DNA from: Tubulanus polymorphus
Taxonomy: Eukaryota > Nemertea > Palaeonemertea > Tubulaniformes > Tubulanidae
Reading direction: 5' to 3'
Length of the DNA stretch: 41,500 bases
Assembly (NCBI RefSeq): GCF_964204645.1
Contig: NC_134035.1
Location: forward strand, 3,736,001-3,777,500
Within the stretch, counting starts at the first letter, position 1. Each line of letters begins with the position of its first letter. This document shows positions 9,313 through 21,100 of this stretch, piece after piece. The notes beneath the pieces are model-generated. The model did not search any database. It was not told the DNA's origin and saw only the letters and a program-made list of their open reading frames with translations. Both the position numbers and the translations under genes were made by a program.

Positions 9313-11079
9313 CATGCGAGCAATACAGATATTTTTCTTAGCCGAATTTCGTTGATTATCTAATACGATTCCATTGTATATGAATAATTCGACTATCGTT
9401 TAAGGTTTTTAGAAGGGGATTCTCTTTCTAAAACGAATTTCAAACCGTTTGTGATAGAACTCTTTTGTCTGCGGAATGTATTAGCATCCAGTAAAGCGCT
9501 AAGCTCACATGCCAAAGGAAGAATTTCAAGCAAATTTAATTTTATTCTCTAAAATAGTGCATTCAACTACCACTAACACTGTAACCAGAAATAATGCTCG
9601 GAAGCTATTAAAGAAGAGTAAATTTGAAGTCAAGTTCTCCCAATATTTGTTCGTTTGTTTGTTTATCCTCCCGGTGAGTTCTAACACTGCCAACACATAT
9701 TTATCCAGTTCATCTGATCCTGATCATCAAACTCAAAAAGTCAATAATTCCATCCTAATGATGAGAAACATCCTAAAAGATATAAATGAAACTTAATAGA
9801 TTTGAGGCCACCGAACAGTTATACACAGTGTAAGAGTGTCTAGTTACCGGTATATCAGAGAAATGGCAATCTAAGGTAGGCTACTCCCCAAAATGAGTGT
9901 CAGGGGTCAAATATTTTTTGTCTCCGATTTGATGAAATTCCGGTTAGACTTGTATTCTGGGGTGCTGATCACAAATCTGAACGAATTTTTAGGATCCGAG
10001 GCCCAGAAAATGAGAAATTCGAATTTTTTGGGGGACCCCCCTATATTTTCAAAAGGCCTTTGACCCCAGAGTTTTCGAGATATTCAAAATCTGATTGCAG
10101 ATTTGGAATCAGCACCCCTGACAATATAAATGACTGAAATTTCAAGCAAATCGAAGAGTTTCGATTTTTTGGCAAAAAATGGCAAAAATCTAAGGTGTTA
10201 GTCCAGGAGTTTTTTTTCGGCGAAAACTTTTTTTCTCTGATTCCTTCGAAATTTGGTAGGAATATGTATTCTGAGGTGTAGATTCCGGATCCGCAATCAG
10301 ATTTTGAATCGGAATTCATCTTCATGGGCAAATAAGGGTTTTAATGCCCAAAATATGCACCCCAAAAATGGGGTACAAAGTCAAAATATTTTTTTGGCCC
10401 AATTTTAATAAAATTTAGTGCAGACATGTTTTTTGGGGTGCTGGTTACAAATATGAGGTTAGATTTAGGATCCGAGGCTCCTAAAATGAGATATTCAGGA
10501 TTTTGTGTTTTGACCCCCTTAATTTCGTCACAAATTTTGATGAAATTCGCCCGCGAAATTCGGTCCAAAAACGATTTTTATTCAATGATGTCAAATATTC
10601 AATTAATTTTTAAGGTAGAAATTGATGCTCTTACTAAAAACCCTGAATTATAATTCCCGCAACACAATTACAGGCTGCTTCAAATAACCACATTGACAAT
10701 TCTTATGAAATGCAGTAAACAGTGTTTACAGATAAACTGCTTTCTCATAATTGTTTGGGAAACTTTTAAGAAATTCTACTCACACTCACCAGCCCTTGTC
10801 TAGCAGTAATGGTAGTCCACCGAATCCCACAAATCCACATACAGAGTTCAACACCTCCTGGAGTCCACCACTGACTGTTTTTTATGAGTATCAATCTAGA
10901 TGGTCCTAAATGGACTAAATGGTCCGGTTAGTTCACATATAGTCGGGTTAGTTCACTAGTAGTCCGGAAGAAGTTGACTGAAGAAGTAAAACTGTGATAA
11001 ATTTCAGTTGATGTCCACCACGTCCAGCATTCGTGATGAAGTTTACACCACTGCCCGACAGAGGAAAACCTGAAAAATA

Positions 11080-11967
11080 AAATTGAAATCACTTTTTTTT
11101 TTTTAATCTTAAAATAGGGATTGTCCCCATTATTTATTTATTTGGCTGGTAAATTTTGTTTGATTTTTCGATTGAGTGTCCCTTACAGACCCACCACACC
11201 TGCCGGGAGCGAAACAGGGGGTTTGATTTTGAAATCGGAAATCGAAGTACAGATATAGATGTGTGATCGGCGGTCGAGTAAACAGAATATTTTAAAATCG
11301 AAGTACATAATTGGAAATTCGGTTCCGGTTCATCCAAACAATCTTCCATTCAGTCTGAACCGGCAAGCGACTGATTGGGATGAATTTTTCTGGCTGCCTA
11401 ATTTAATACAATGAGATTCTGGAAATAGCTATATTACAAGATCATTTTGTCCATTTTTATATTTTTTTGGTCGTTTTCTACGTGTAAATAGTCCGATAGT
11501 TTAGTGTGGTTTTTTTCCTCGGGTAGATGTTGATGTAGAAGTCCTCTAAATAGATGATTCCGCGTGTTGACTAGATAGGAAGAAAGCACATTTCCAAACG
11601 CAAATTTTCCAGATGAGAGTATGGCCCTGGGGTATCCGAAGTGTAGTTGTATGACATCGACGGTGCAGCTCCAATGAGGATGGGTTTCTCCGTCAAGGGG
11701 TGCGCAGTTGGTACTTCACATCTGGTGCTGAATTTGCCTAAAAGTATAAGTTTTACACTGGGAGCAGTTATGTGTTTTTAATATACAGTGAGTTAGGTCC
11801 GTGAATGTATCGCAATCAAACGTCAAACGGACAGTGCTATGCGTATTGATAGAACGTCAGTAAGAAAGCGGCACAGACACGTGAATATTGAATACATGTT
11901 TGTACACTTACATATATACAGTCTTGATCGGGTTTTATTTACATTGTCACGATTAAATTGAAATCAC
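11080..11967 (-). mobile_element. Retroposed insertion with 13-bp target duplication
   Basis: The 13-base sequence aaattgaaatcac flanks the insert exactly (11080-11092 and 11955-11967). Units 1 and 3 carry the uninterrupted site (near 7350 and 15220), so filled and empty alleles are both in the window. The insert starts with 12 T on the + strand, so it reads 5'-3' on the minus strand with a poly(A) tail and an aataaataaataat stretch before it. This is the signature of LINE-mediated retroposition. The minus strand holds a degenerate frame of roughly 140 codons interrupted by one TGA, with Cys/His pairs (FDCDTF, HNCSQCKTYTF) in its first part and ending KMDKMIL. I do not recognise it. It is either a 5'-truncated LINE or a processed pseudogene. 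Confidence 0.85.
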
Positions 11968-11989
11968 ATTAACAGGGAGACTGACTGCA

Positions 11990-12160
11990 AGAAGTTGGGG
12001 GAGGATGGGGTGAGAGGTTGGGGGAGGATGGGGTGAGAGGTTGAGGGAGGATGGGGTGAGAGGTTGGGGACAATGGGATGATGAGGTTGGGTGAGGTTGA
12101 GGGAGGATGGGGTGAGAGGTTGAGGGAGGATGGGGTGAGAGGTTGAGGGAGGATGGGTGA
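11990..12160 (+). repeat. G-rich 23-bp array in R2
   Basis: The same unit as the R1 array in about seven copies, placed directly after the insertion's right target duplication. Confidence 0.9.
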
Positions 12161-12568
12161 AAAGGGGAGCAAAACAGTACAATTACTCTGACATAGTAGC
12201 CTAAAGGCTTCAGCAAAGGTTTTCAGCAGTTTTCAGTCCCCTGGTCACACTGGTTTAACAGATTCTCGTTTTTCACAAGAGCCCAGCCTGTGGCCGGGAG
12301 AAAGCCATTGTAACTAACTGGTCGAGTCAGGGCCTGGCCGGCCTCACTAAGTGTGTCGTGACGTGTTTGCGAAGTCAATTGGCGTGAGGTCTCCCTGTGG
12401 CTGTGCGTCCCGGGCCCTGAGCCCGTGAGGACATAAAATATGATGAATTCTTATCATTTTACCCAATTCAAAAGTCGTACATTTAAAATCATCGTGGCTT
12501 TAAAGTCTTTATCAATTGAGAGAATAGTTCACTGTAAATAAAGAATTAGCGATTGAATTGAGCCCGCT

Positions 12569-12655
12569 CCACAGTAAAAATAGCGCGGTCAATTCAATCT
12601 CGACCGTCTAGTGCTGCCCCTATGTATAACGATAGCGTGGAAAACGTGAACTAAC
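12569..12655 (+). repeat. R2 foldback left arm
   Basis: Pairs imperfectly with 13180-13265. The block tagtgctgcccctatg occurs here, and its reverse complement lies in the right arm. Confidence 0.72.
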
Positions 12656-13179
12656 ATAATACTCGCTTGCCAGAGTCTTCGAACGGCCGTAGTGGACGAA
12701 CTAATTACCGATTTGCGGGCCGGATTCCGAGCAAAATTCTCAAACTCTAAAAATGCTCTGAAACGTTTGAACCAAACAATTTCTCAATAAAAGAAAAGCC
12801 TTGAGAGAGTAAATTTGAATCGGGGTATTTCTAGTATTGTCTGGGAGAGAGCGACAGGTGTTTGTATGTTCCCTGATTATTTGCGCGCAATTAGAATATC
12901 TCGAAGAAAGAATATGGACATTTTGTCAATTCAGATAATAAATTATCATTCAAAAATGTAAATGAATAAGTTATTCTGTATATAAATACTATATTAATTG
13001 ATAAGTAAGTGAATTTTAGCTATAAAGTTTTAAATATGTTACCTGAAAAATAAGGCAATATCATACAAAATTCAGAACGTATTCATAGTATCATATTCAA
13101 TCAGAATTAGGCGCCACACTGGTCCGTATTGTATGTAATAAAGACATTTAATTACCGGCGGTAAATATGCGCCACTATT

Positions 13180-13265
13180 TTAGTTCACAAAAATTCCGCT
13201 ATCGTAATTCATAGGGGCAGCACTGTACGGTAGATATCTAACTCAGCCTCGCTATCATACTGTGG
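13180..13265 (-). repeat. R2 foldback right arm
   Basis: Contains cataggggcagcact, the reverse complement of the left-arm core. The intervening loop is about 525 bases. Confidence 0.72.
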
Positions 13266-13638
13266 CATGCGAGTAATAAAGATATTTTTCTTAGCTGAAT
13301 TACGTTCAATGTTTAATACGATTCCATTGTTTATGAATAATTAGACTATCTTTTAAGGTTTTTCGAAGGGGAACATCTTTTTAAAACGAATTTCAAAATA
13401 TTTTTGATAGAACTCTTTTGTCAGCGGAATGAGTTAGCATCCGAGGCTCACATGCCAAAGGAAGAATTTCAAGCAAATTAAATTTTATTCTCTAAAATAG
13501 TGCATTCAACTATTAATAACACTGTAACCAGAAAAAAATGCTCTGAAACTATTAAAGAAACAATTTTCTATGACAGAATTAGGCTTAAGAGTGAATTTGA
13601 ATCGGGGATATTCCTAGTTTCGTCTGGGAGAGAACGAC

Positions 13639-16185
13639 AGGTTCTAGATGCCACGAGGAGTTTTTTTTTCTGTTGCCCCAGTTCAAACATAGCCAATCGG
13701 TAGTGTCACAATTTAGTCCTCGTGGACATAAAGTTCACTATAACTGAAGTCAAGTTCTCCCAATATGTGTTCGTTTGTTTGTTTATCCTCTCGGTGAGTT
13801 TTAACGCTGCCAACACATATTTATCCAGTCATCTGATGAGTCCTGATCAACAAACAGAAACAATAATATATACATGTAGTTCCTAATGATGACAAACATC
13901 CTAATAAAATACATGAAATTTTATAGATTTGAGGCCACCAGTCAAACATACAGAGTTAGAGTAAAGTCTAGTTACCGGTGTATCCGAGAAATGGCAATCT
14001 AAGGTAGGCTACTCCACAAAATGAGTGTCGGGGTCAAATTTTTTTTTGTCTCAGATTTCGATGAAATTCAGTATAGACATGTAGTCTTGGGTGCTGATTA
14101 CAAATCTGAAAGAATTTTTCGGATCTGAGGCCCAGAAAATGAGAAATTCGAATTTTTGGGGGACCCCCTAAATTTTCAAAAGGCCTTGGACCCCAGAGTT
14201 TTTGAGATATTCAAAATCTAATTGTAGATTTGGAATCAGCACCCCTAAAAATATAGAGGACTAAAATTTAAGGCAAATCGAAGAGATTCGATTTTTTGGC
14301 TAAAAATGGCAAAAATCTAAGGTGTAAGTCCAGGAGTTTTTTTTCGGCAAAAAATCTTTTTTCTCTGATTCCTTCGAAAATTAGTAGGAATATGTATTCT
14401 GAGGTGTAGATTCCGGATCCGCAATCAGATTTTGAATCGGAATTCATCTTCATGAGCAAATAAGCGTTTTAATGCCCAAAATATGCACCCCAAATATGGG
14501 GTACAAAGTCAAAATTTTTTTTTGGCCCAATTTTAATGAAATTTTGTGCAGACATGTATTTTGGGGTGCTGATTACAAATATGAGTTTAGATTTCGGATC
14601 CAAAGCTCGTAAAATGAGATATTCAGGATTCCGTGTTTCGACCCCTTTAATTTCGTCACAAATTTTGATGAAATTCGCCCGCGAAATTCGGTCCAAAAAC
14701 GATTTTTATTCATTGATGTCAAATATTCAATTAATTTTTAAGGTAGAAATTGATGCTCTTACTAAAACCCTGAATTATAATTCCTGCAACACAATTACGA
14801 GCTGCACAAATAACCCCATTGAAAATTCTTATGAAATGCAGTGTAAACAGTGTTTACAGATAAACTGCTTTCTCATAATTGTTTTGGATACTAATAAGAA
14901 TTTCCACTCACACATTCACTATTCCTTGTCTAGCAGTAATGGTAGTCCACCGAGTTCCACAAATCCACATACCGAGTTCCACACCTCCTGGAGTCCACCA
15001 CTGACTATTTTTTTATTAGTATCAATCCACTTATAGTCCGGTTAGTTGACTACATAGTCCAGTTAGTTCACATTTAGTCTGGATAGTTCACTAGTAGTGC
15101 GGAAGAAGTTGACTGAAGAAGTAAAACTGTGATAAATTTCAGTTGAAGTCCACCACGTCCAGTATTCGTGATGAAGTTTACACGACAGCCCGACAGAGGA
15201 AAACCTGAAATACTAAAATTGAAATCACATTAACAGGGACACTGACTGAGAGGTTGGGGGAGGATGGGATGAGAGGTTGGGGAAAATGGGGTGATGAGGT
15301 TGGGGGAGGATGAGGTGAGAGGTTGGGGTGAGGTTGAGGAAGGGGTGAGAGGTTAATAGACGATGGGCGAAAAGGGAAGCAAAACAGTACAATTACTCTG
15401 ACAAAATAAAGGTTAAAGCAAAAGTTTTCAGCAGTTTTCAGTCATACTGGATAAACAGATTCTCGTTTTACACAAGAGCCCAGCCTGTGGCAGTGGGAGA
15501 AAGCCATCGTAGACGTAACTAACTAACTGGTCGAGTCACTGTGTCGTAACGTGTCTGCGAAGTCAACTGGAGTGAGGTCCCCCTGTGCGTCCCTGATGAC
15601 ATGAAATATCATGAATTCTTATCTTTTTACCCAATATCAAAATTCGTACATTTAACATCATCGTGGCTTTAAAGTCTTTATCAATTGTGAGGGAATAGTT
15701 CGCTGTAAATAAAGAATTAGCGATTGAATTGAGCCCGCTCCACAGTAAAAATAGCGCGATCAATTCAATCTCGACCGTCTAGTGCTGCCCCTATGTATAA
15801 CGATAGCGTGGAAAACGTGAACTAACATAATACTCGCTTGCCAGAGTCTTCGAACGGCCGTAGTGGACGAAATAATTACCGATTTGCAGGCCGGATTCCG
15901 AGGAAAATTCTTAAACTCTGGAAACTGCCCTGAAACGTTTGAACCAAACAATTTTTCTATAAAAGAATAAGCCTTGAAAGAGTAAATTTGAATGGGGGTA
16001 TTTCTAGTATGGTCTTGGAGAGAGCGACAGGTGTTTGTATGTTCCCTGATTATTTGCGCGCAATGAGAATATCGAAGAAAAAATATGGACATTTTGTCAA
16101 TTCAGATGATAAATTATCATTCAAAAATGTAAATGAATAAGTTATTCTGTATATAAATACTACATTAATTGCTAAGTAAGTGAAT
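13639..16185 (+). repeat. R macro-repeat, unit 3 (3'-truncated)
   Basis: Matches units 1 and 2 from the gttctagatgcca leader through the module block (14030-14760), the empty insertion site (near 15220), a five-unit G-rich array (15246-15368) and the left foldback arm (15740-15826). Similarity ends at about 16185, after ctaagtaagtgaattt, so the right arm and tail are lost. Confidence 0.85.
15246..15368 (+). repeat. G-rich array in R3
   Basis: About five degenerate units of the 23-bp G-rich repeat, the shortest of the three arrays. Confidence 0.85.
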
Positions 16186-16848
16186 TTCATGAGAGTTAAC
16201 ATTTTCTTTGATATTTTGCTTAATTTCTCCGATGAAATATGAGAAGTTCAATTTGAAGCATCTCCAATGTTTTCTTATTTTACTCGAGTTTAGAAATTAG
16301 ATAGTTTGAAATTTCTTGACAGTTTGAAAATTGTTATCAAACCCATAAACTCAATTTAATTATATTTCTTGAGGGGTCACCGGCGACATAGGTTTTCAAG
16401 CAGTGATTTTGTATTGAATGGCTCATCAGAATAGGAAACTGACCTATTGCAACTTAATACGCGAAAGTGAAAGCAAAAACGAACCCAAAATTTTGATTGT
16501 AACGGGCGTAACATACTCTCTACCGGGCGATTCTAGTTAGTATATCAGGTTTACAGATTACACTTACTACCCCGGAATCAGTGCGGTGTATTTCGGTCGA
16601 AATGAATGCGCCAGAAGAGAATTCCAGAATCGGTATAGAGGGCGCAATCAAAACCCGCCACGTCGTATCGTTTCGCAAATCTGGATGCAACGAACTAAGT
16701 GAACGAGTTCATAGGCTGATTGGTTTACATGAACCGGGATTGAAAAGAAAATTCCACACAATCGACCGATTATCCAAGTGGCTGCCCTGTAAAATGAAAA
16801 GGTTTCACTTACATGGTTTTTTTTTTTGTTGGGCTACACACGACGCTA
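16186..16848. other. Unassigned DNA
   Basis: A 104-codon + frame at 16581-16895 (MRCISVEMNAPEENSR start, basic, no domain recognised) lies mostly here. It runs into the 47-bp inverted repeat, so its end is not a natural coding end. It does not resemble the N-terminal exon of MED25. I do not call it as a gene. Confidence 0.4.
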
Positions 16849-17033
16849 GAAAATCTGCCGCTTTGATTGGAAATCGAATCAATGGAATGATCTAAGGAAC
16901 TGACACATTCTGTTCCCGCAAACGGACTCATTTCGCAGTAAAAAAGTTGACAGCTTGCATCGAACCGGGTTGCAGAAGCATTTTGTTTAGATCATTCGAT
17001 TGATTCGATTTCCAATCAAAGCGGCAGATTTTC
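16849..17033. repeat. 47-bp inverted repeat around a 91-base loop
   Basis: Arms 16849-16895 and 16987-17033 are reverse complements with one mismatch. The core is gccgctttgattggaaatc. The near-perfect match suggests a recent foldback or inverted duplication. Confidence 0.88.
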
Positions 17034-17859
17034 ATCGCAGCTGCACCTGTTAGCTTTTGTGAAATACATCGAAGATAGACCTAGTATTTCTTGTGCGATA
17101 TGCGGGATTATGGATCATGTGTTAGTATTTCAGAGGCCTGTAGATTCCCCGTTGTTCACAGGATTATTTGTCTGTCGATCGATATGTCAGTTTTTCAGAG
17201 GCGTCGTTCGCCTATTTCCGTGTGAAATATTAAAGATGTCAAAGATTAAATGTATATCTGTTGGAATCAATAAAACTAATAATTACACGGATGAGATGCA
17301 TATGTGAAAATGTGGAGAAAAAAAAACGTGAACATTTCTGAATAGTAAATTTTTGTGTGAAAGACGTGAACATTTTGGAAAACATGTGAAACTTTTTAAA
17401 AAAAGATTTATGTAGTTTTTGTAGGCTGTATATATATTGTCCTTTTATCTCCGGATTCTGCTTTAAGAGTAAATGTATATATGTTCATTGTCTAGTATCC
17501 GTCATTGATTGGTATGTACCATAAAAATTGGTCTTCCAATAGGAAAACTAGATGAATCACGCGTCTGAATAAATTCTGATTAGTCTTTAGTTATGATAAG
17601 ATTTTGATTGAATTTGAATAGAAATCCGGCGTCAATGTCGTACTGTACGCTAGCGACACCTGGCGAATCATGGTGGAATTTCGCTTGGAATTAAAGTAAA
17701 AAAAACCGACAAAATCACTGCATAGGCATCATGATAACAACATTCGAATTTGCTAGGTTATTTTTCCAAATAATATGGTCGAAATCGAATCATGAAACAG
17801 TTTCCGGAACCGGTTTTATCTTTGAACTCGTATCGATTCTTATTTTATTTCATTTATAG
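17034..17859. other. Unassigned DNA upstream of the first visible MED25 exon
   Basis: I searched for the N-terminal VWA strand of MED25 and found no match. It may be intronic. An 82-codon + frame at 17059-17307 has no recognisable features. Confidence 0.4.
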
Positions 17860-17984
17860 AATAGTTGTACGTTATTCTGTCTGGTCGTTTTCACTGCCGC
17901 TGACTACGCTCCCGGTCCGCCGGTGAAGTGTATAGCTCCCACGGCTAGCACGCACGAATTCATGAAATGGATGGACCAGATTTT
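17860..17984 (+). CDS. MED25: MED25 exon A: middle of the VWA domain
   Basis: MED25 is a subunit of the nuclear Mediator complex, which links DNA-bound activators to RNA polymerase II. Its N-terminal von Willebrand A (VWA) domain docks on Mediator. The translation runs LVVFTAADYAPGPPVK, then CIAPTASTHEFMKWMDQI. It matches the family pattern LVVF-T-D-AP, C-APTS, EF--W-D-I. The exon ends at a GTACGT donor in phase 2, and joining it to exon B restores MDQI-LFIGGGGEACS. The acceptor is taken as the first AG (17858-17859). The AG at 17863-17864 would trim five bases. Upstream exons for the first 100 or so residues are not found in the window. Confidence 0.88.
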
Positions 17985-18056
17985 GTACGTATTTTGCGAA
18001 AATTCAACTCCGTAAGCCGAGCACATTCGGAATAAACTGTTGTATCTAATTAACAG

Positions 18057-18155
18057 ATTTATAGGCGGTGGTGGAGAGGCTTGTAGTAATGTGGCTGAAG
18101 GTTTGAGTACGGCCTGTCAAGTATTTGATGACCTGCAAGAACTCAGAAAATCCAT
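18057..18155 (+). CDS. MED25: MED25 exon B: VWA glycine loop and following helix
   Basis: The exon lies between a TTAACAG acceptor and a GTAAG donor. It encodes FIGGGGEACSNVAEGLSTAC followed by QVFDDLQELRKS and two bases of a Met/Ile codon. The GGGGE-CS--AEGLS-A motif is the hallmark of MED25 VWA domains, where a GGGGESCS-type loop is followed by an AEGL helix. The domain should continue for another 60 residues or so (the family has a Q-x-x-R-x-C-L-L-I strand next), but nothing of that is seen downstream. The donor is immediately followed by the 69-bp array. The exon ends in phase 2, which does not fit the next visible exon. Confidence 0.92.
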
Positions 18156-18160
18156 GTAAG

Positions 18161-21100
18161 TTTCCCTAGCCTATATCTGTAACTGTATATCCGTCATCTC
18201 TATCTGGAGAGAAGTGATATTGGTATTATTACCCCTAGCCTATATCTGTAACTGTGTATCAGTCATCTCTCCCTGGAGAGAAGTGATATTGGTATTATCC
18301 CCCCTAGCCTATATCTGTAACTGTATATCAGTCATCCCTACCTAGAGAGAAGTGAGATTGGTATTATCACCCCTAGCCTATATCTGTTACTGTGTATCAG
18401 TCATCTCTCCTTGGAGAGAAGTTACATTGGTATTATGACCCCTAGCCTTTATCTGTAACTGTATATCAGTCATCTCTACCTGGAGGGAAGTGATATTGGT
18501 ATCATTACCCCTAGCCTATATCTGTAACTGTGTATCAGTCATCTCTCCCTAGAGAGAAGTGAGATTGGTATTGTCACCCCTAGCCTATATCTGTTACTGT
18601 GTATCAGTCATCTCTCTCTGCTGAGAAGTGATATTGGTATTATCACCCCTAGCCTATATCTTTAACTGTGTATCAGTCATCTCTACCTGGAGAGAAGTGA
18701 TATTGGTATTATCACCCCTAGCCTATATCTGTTACTGTGTATCAGTCATCTCTCCCTAGAGAGAAGTGAGATTGGTATTATTACCCCTAGCCTATATCTG
18801 TTACTGTGTATCAGTCATCTCTCCCTAGAGAGAAGTGAGATTGGTATTATCACCCCTAGCCTATATCTGTAACTGTATATCAGTCATCTCTACCTGGAGA
18901 GAAGTGATATTGGTATCATTACCCCTTGCCTATATCTGTTACTGTGTATCAGTCATCTCTCCCTAGAGAGAAGTGAGATTGGTATTGTCACCCCTAGCCT
19001 ATATCTGTAACTGTATATCAGTCATCTCTACCTGGAGAGAAGTGATATTGGTATTATAACCCCTAGCCTATATCTGTTACTGTGTATCAGTCATCTCTCT
19101 CTGCTGAGAAGTGATATTGGTATTATCACCCCTAGCTTATATCTGTAACTGTGTATCAGTCATCTCTACCTGGAGAGAAGTGATATTGGTATTATCACCC
19201 CTAGCCTATATCTGTTACTGTGTATCAGTCATCTCTCCCTAGAGAGAAGTGAGATTGGTATTATCACCCCTAGCCTATATCTGTTACTGTATATCAGTCA
19301 TCTCTACCTAGAGAGAAGTTAGATTGGTATTATCACCCCTAGCCTATATCTGTTACTGTGTATCAGTCATCTCTCCCTAGAGAGAAGTGAGATTGGTATT
19401 ATGACCCCTAGCCTTTATCTGTAACTGTATATCAGTCATCTCTACCTGGAGGGAAGTGATATTGGTATCATTACCCCTAGCCTATATCTGTAACTGTGTA
19501 TCAGTCATCTCTCCCTAGAGAGAAGTGAGATTGGTATTGTCACCCCTAGCCTATATCTGTAACTGTGTATCAGTCATCTCTCCCTAGAGAGAAGTGAGAT
19601 TGGTATTGTCACCCCTAGCCTATATCTGTTACTGTGTATCAGTCATCTCTCCCTAGAGAGAAGTGATATTGGTATTATCACCCCTAGCCTATATCTGTAA
19701 CTGTATATCAGTCATCTCTCTCTGCTGAGAAGTGAGATTGGTATTATTACCCCTAGCCTATATCTGTAACTGTATATCAGTCATCTCTCTCTGCTGAGAA
19801 GTGAGATTGGTATTATTACCCCTAGCCTATATCTGTAACTGTATATCAGTCATCTCTCTCTGCTGAGAAGTGAGATTGGTATTATTACCCCTAGCCTATA
19901 TCTGTAACTATATATCAGTCATCTCTCCTTGGAGAGAAGTGACATTGGTATTATGACCCCTAGCCTTTATCTGTAACTGTATATCAGTCATCTCTACCTG
20001 GAGAGAAGTGACATTTGTATTATGACCCCTAGCCTTTATCTGTAACTGTGTATCAGTCATCTCTACCTGTAGGGAAGTGATATTGGTATCATTCCCCCTA
20101 GCCTATATCTGTAACTGTATATCAGTCATCTCTACCTGGAGAGAAGTGATATTGGTATTATTACCCCTAACCTATATCTGTAACTGTGTATCAGTCATCT
20201 CTACCTGGAGAGAAGTGATATTGGTATCATTACCCCTAGCCTTTATCTGTAACTGTGTATCAGTCATCTCTACCTGGAGGGAAGTGATATTTGTATCATT
20301 ACCCCTAGCCTTTATCTGATCTGTATCTGTGTATCAGTCATCTCTCCCTAGAGAGAAGTGAGATTGGTATCATTACCCTTAGTCTATATCTGTAACTGTG
20401 TATCAGTCATCTCTACCAGGAGAGAGGTGATATAGGTATTATCACCCCTAGCCTATATCTGTAACTGTGTATCAGTCATCTCTACCTGGAGAGAAGTGAT
20501 ATTGGTATTATCACCCCTAGCCTATATCTGTAACTGTGTATCAGTCATCTCTCCCTGGAGAGAAGTGATATTAATATTATTACCCCTAGTCTATATCTGT
20601 AACTGTGTATCAGTCATCTCTACCTGGAGAGAAGTGATATTGGTATTATCACCCCTAGACTATATCTGTAACTGTGTATCAGTCATCTCTACCTGGAGAG
20701 AAGTGATATTGGTATTATCACCCCTAGCCTATATCTGTAATTGTGTATCAGTCATCTCTACCTGGAGAGAAGTGATATTAATATTATTACCCCTAGACTA
20801 TATCTGTAACTGTGTATCAGTCATCTCTCCCTAGAGAGAAGTGATATTGGTATTATCACCCCTAGCCTATATCTGTAACTGTGTATCAGTCATCTCTACC
20901 TGGAGAGAAGTGATATTAATATTATTACCCCTAGACTATATCTGTAACTGTGTATCAGTCATCTCTACCTGGAGAGAAGTGATATTGATATTATCACCAC
21001 TAGTCTATATCTGTTACTGTGTATCAGTCATCTCTCCCTAGAGAGAAGTGATATTGGTATTATAACCCCTAGCCTATATCTGTAACTGTGTATCAGTCAT

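Larger units (their letters stand above)
5764..9628 (+). repeat. R macro-repeat, unit 1
   Basis: First of three tandem copies of a long unit. The order is: leader (tagtcctcgtggacataaag); a module region with repeated gtgctgattac motifs (6190-6900); a block of short tagtccggttagtt repeats (7150-7240); a G-rich array (7381-7988); a foldback segment (8615-9312); and a tail (9450-9620) that runs into unit 2. The anchor gtcaagttctc lies at 5888 here and at 9629 in unit 2. Small open frames, for example 75 codons minus at 6613-6840, are shared by the copies, but the DNA itself is conserved, so this is not evidence of coding. Confidence 0.85.
9629..13638 (+). repeat. R macro-repeat, unit 2 (with insertion)
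   Basis: It has the same block order as unit 1. It lacks the roughly 150-base leader because the previous tail joins gtcaagttctcc directly at 9629. The module block is 9900-10620. An 862-bp retroposed insert interrupts the unit at 11093-11954. The G-rich array is only about 7 units long and the foldback arms are at 12569-12655 and 13180-13265. Confidence 0.85.

Noticed and set aside
16581-16895. 104-codon + frame as MED25 first exon
   Set aside because: It has none of the VWA N-terminal strand pattern, and its 3' end runs into the inverted repeat.
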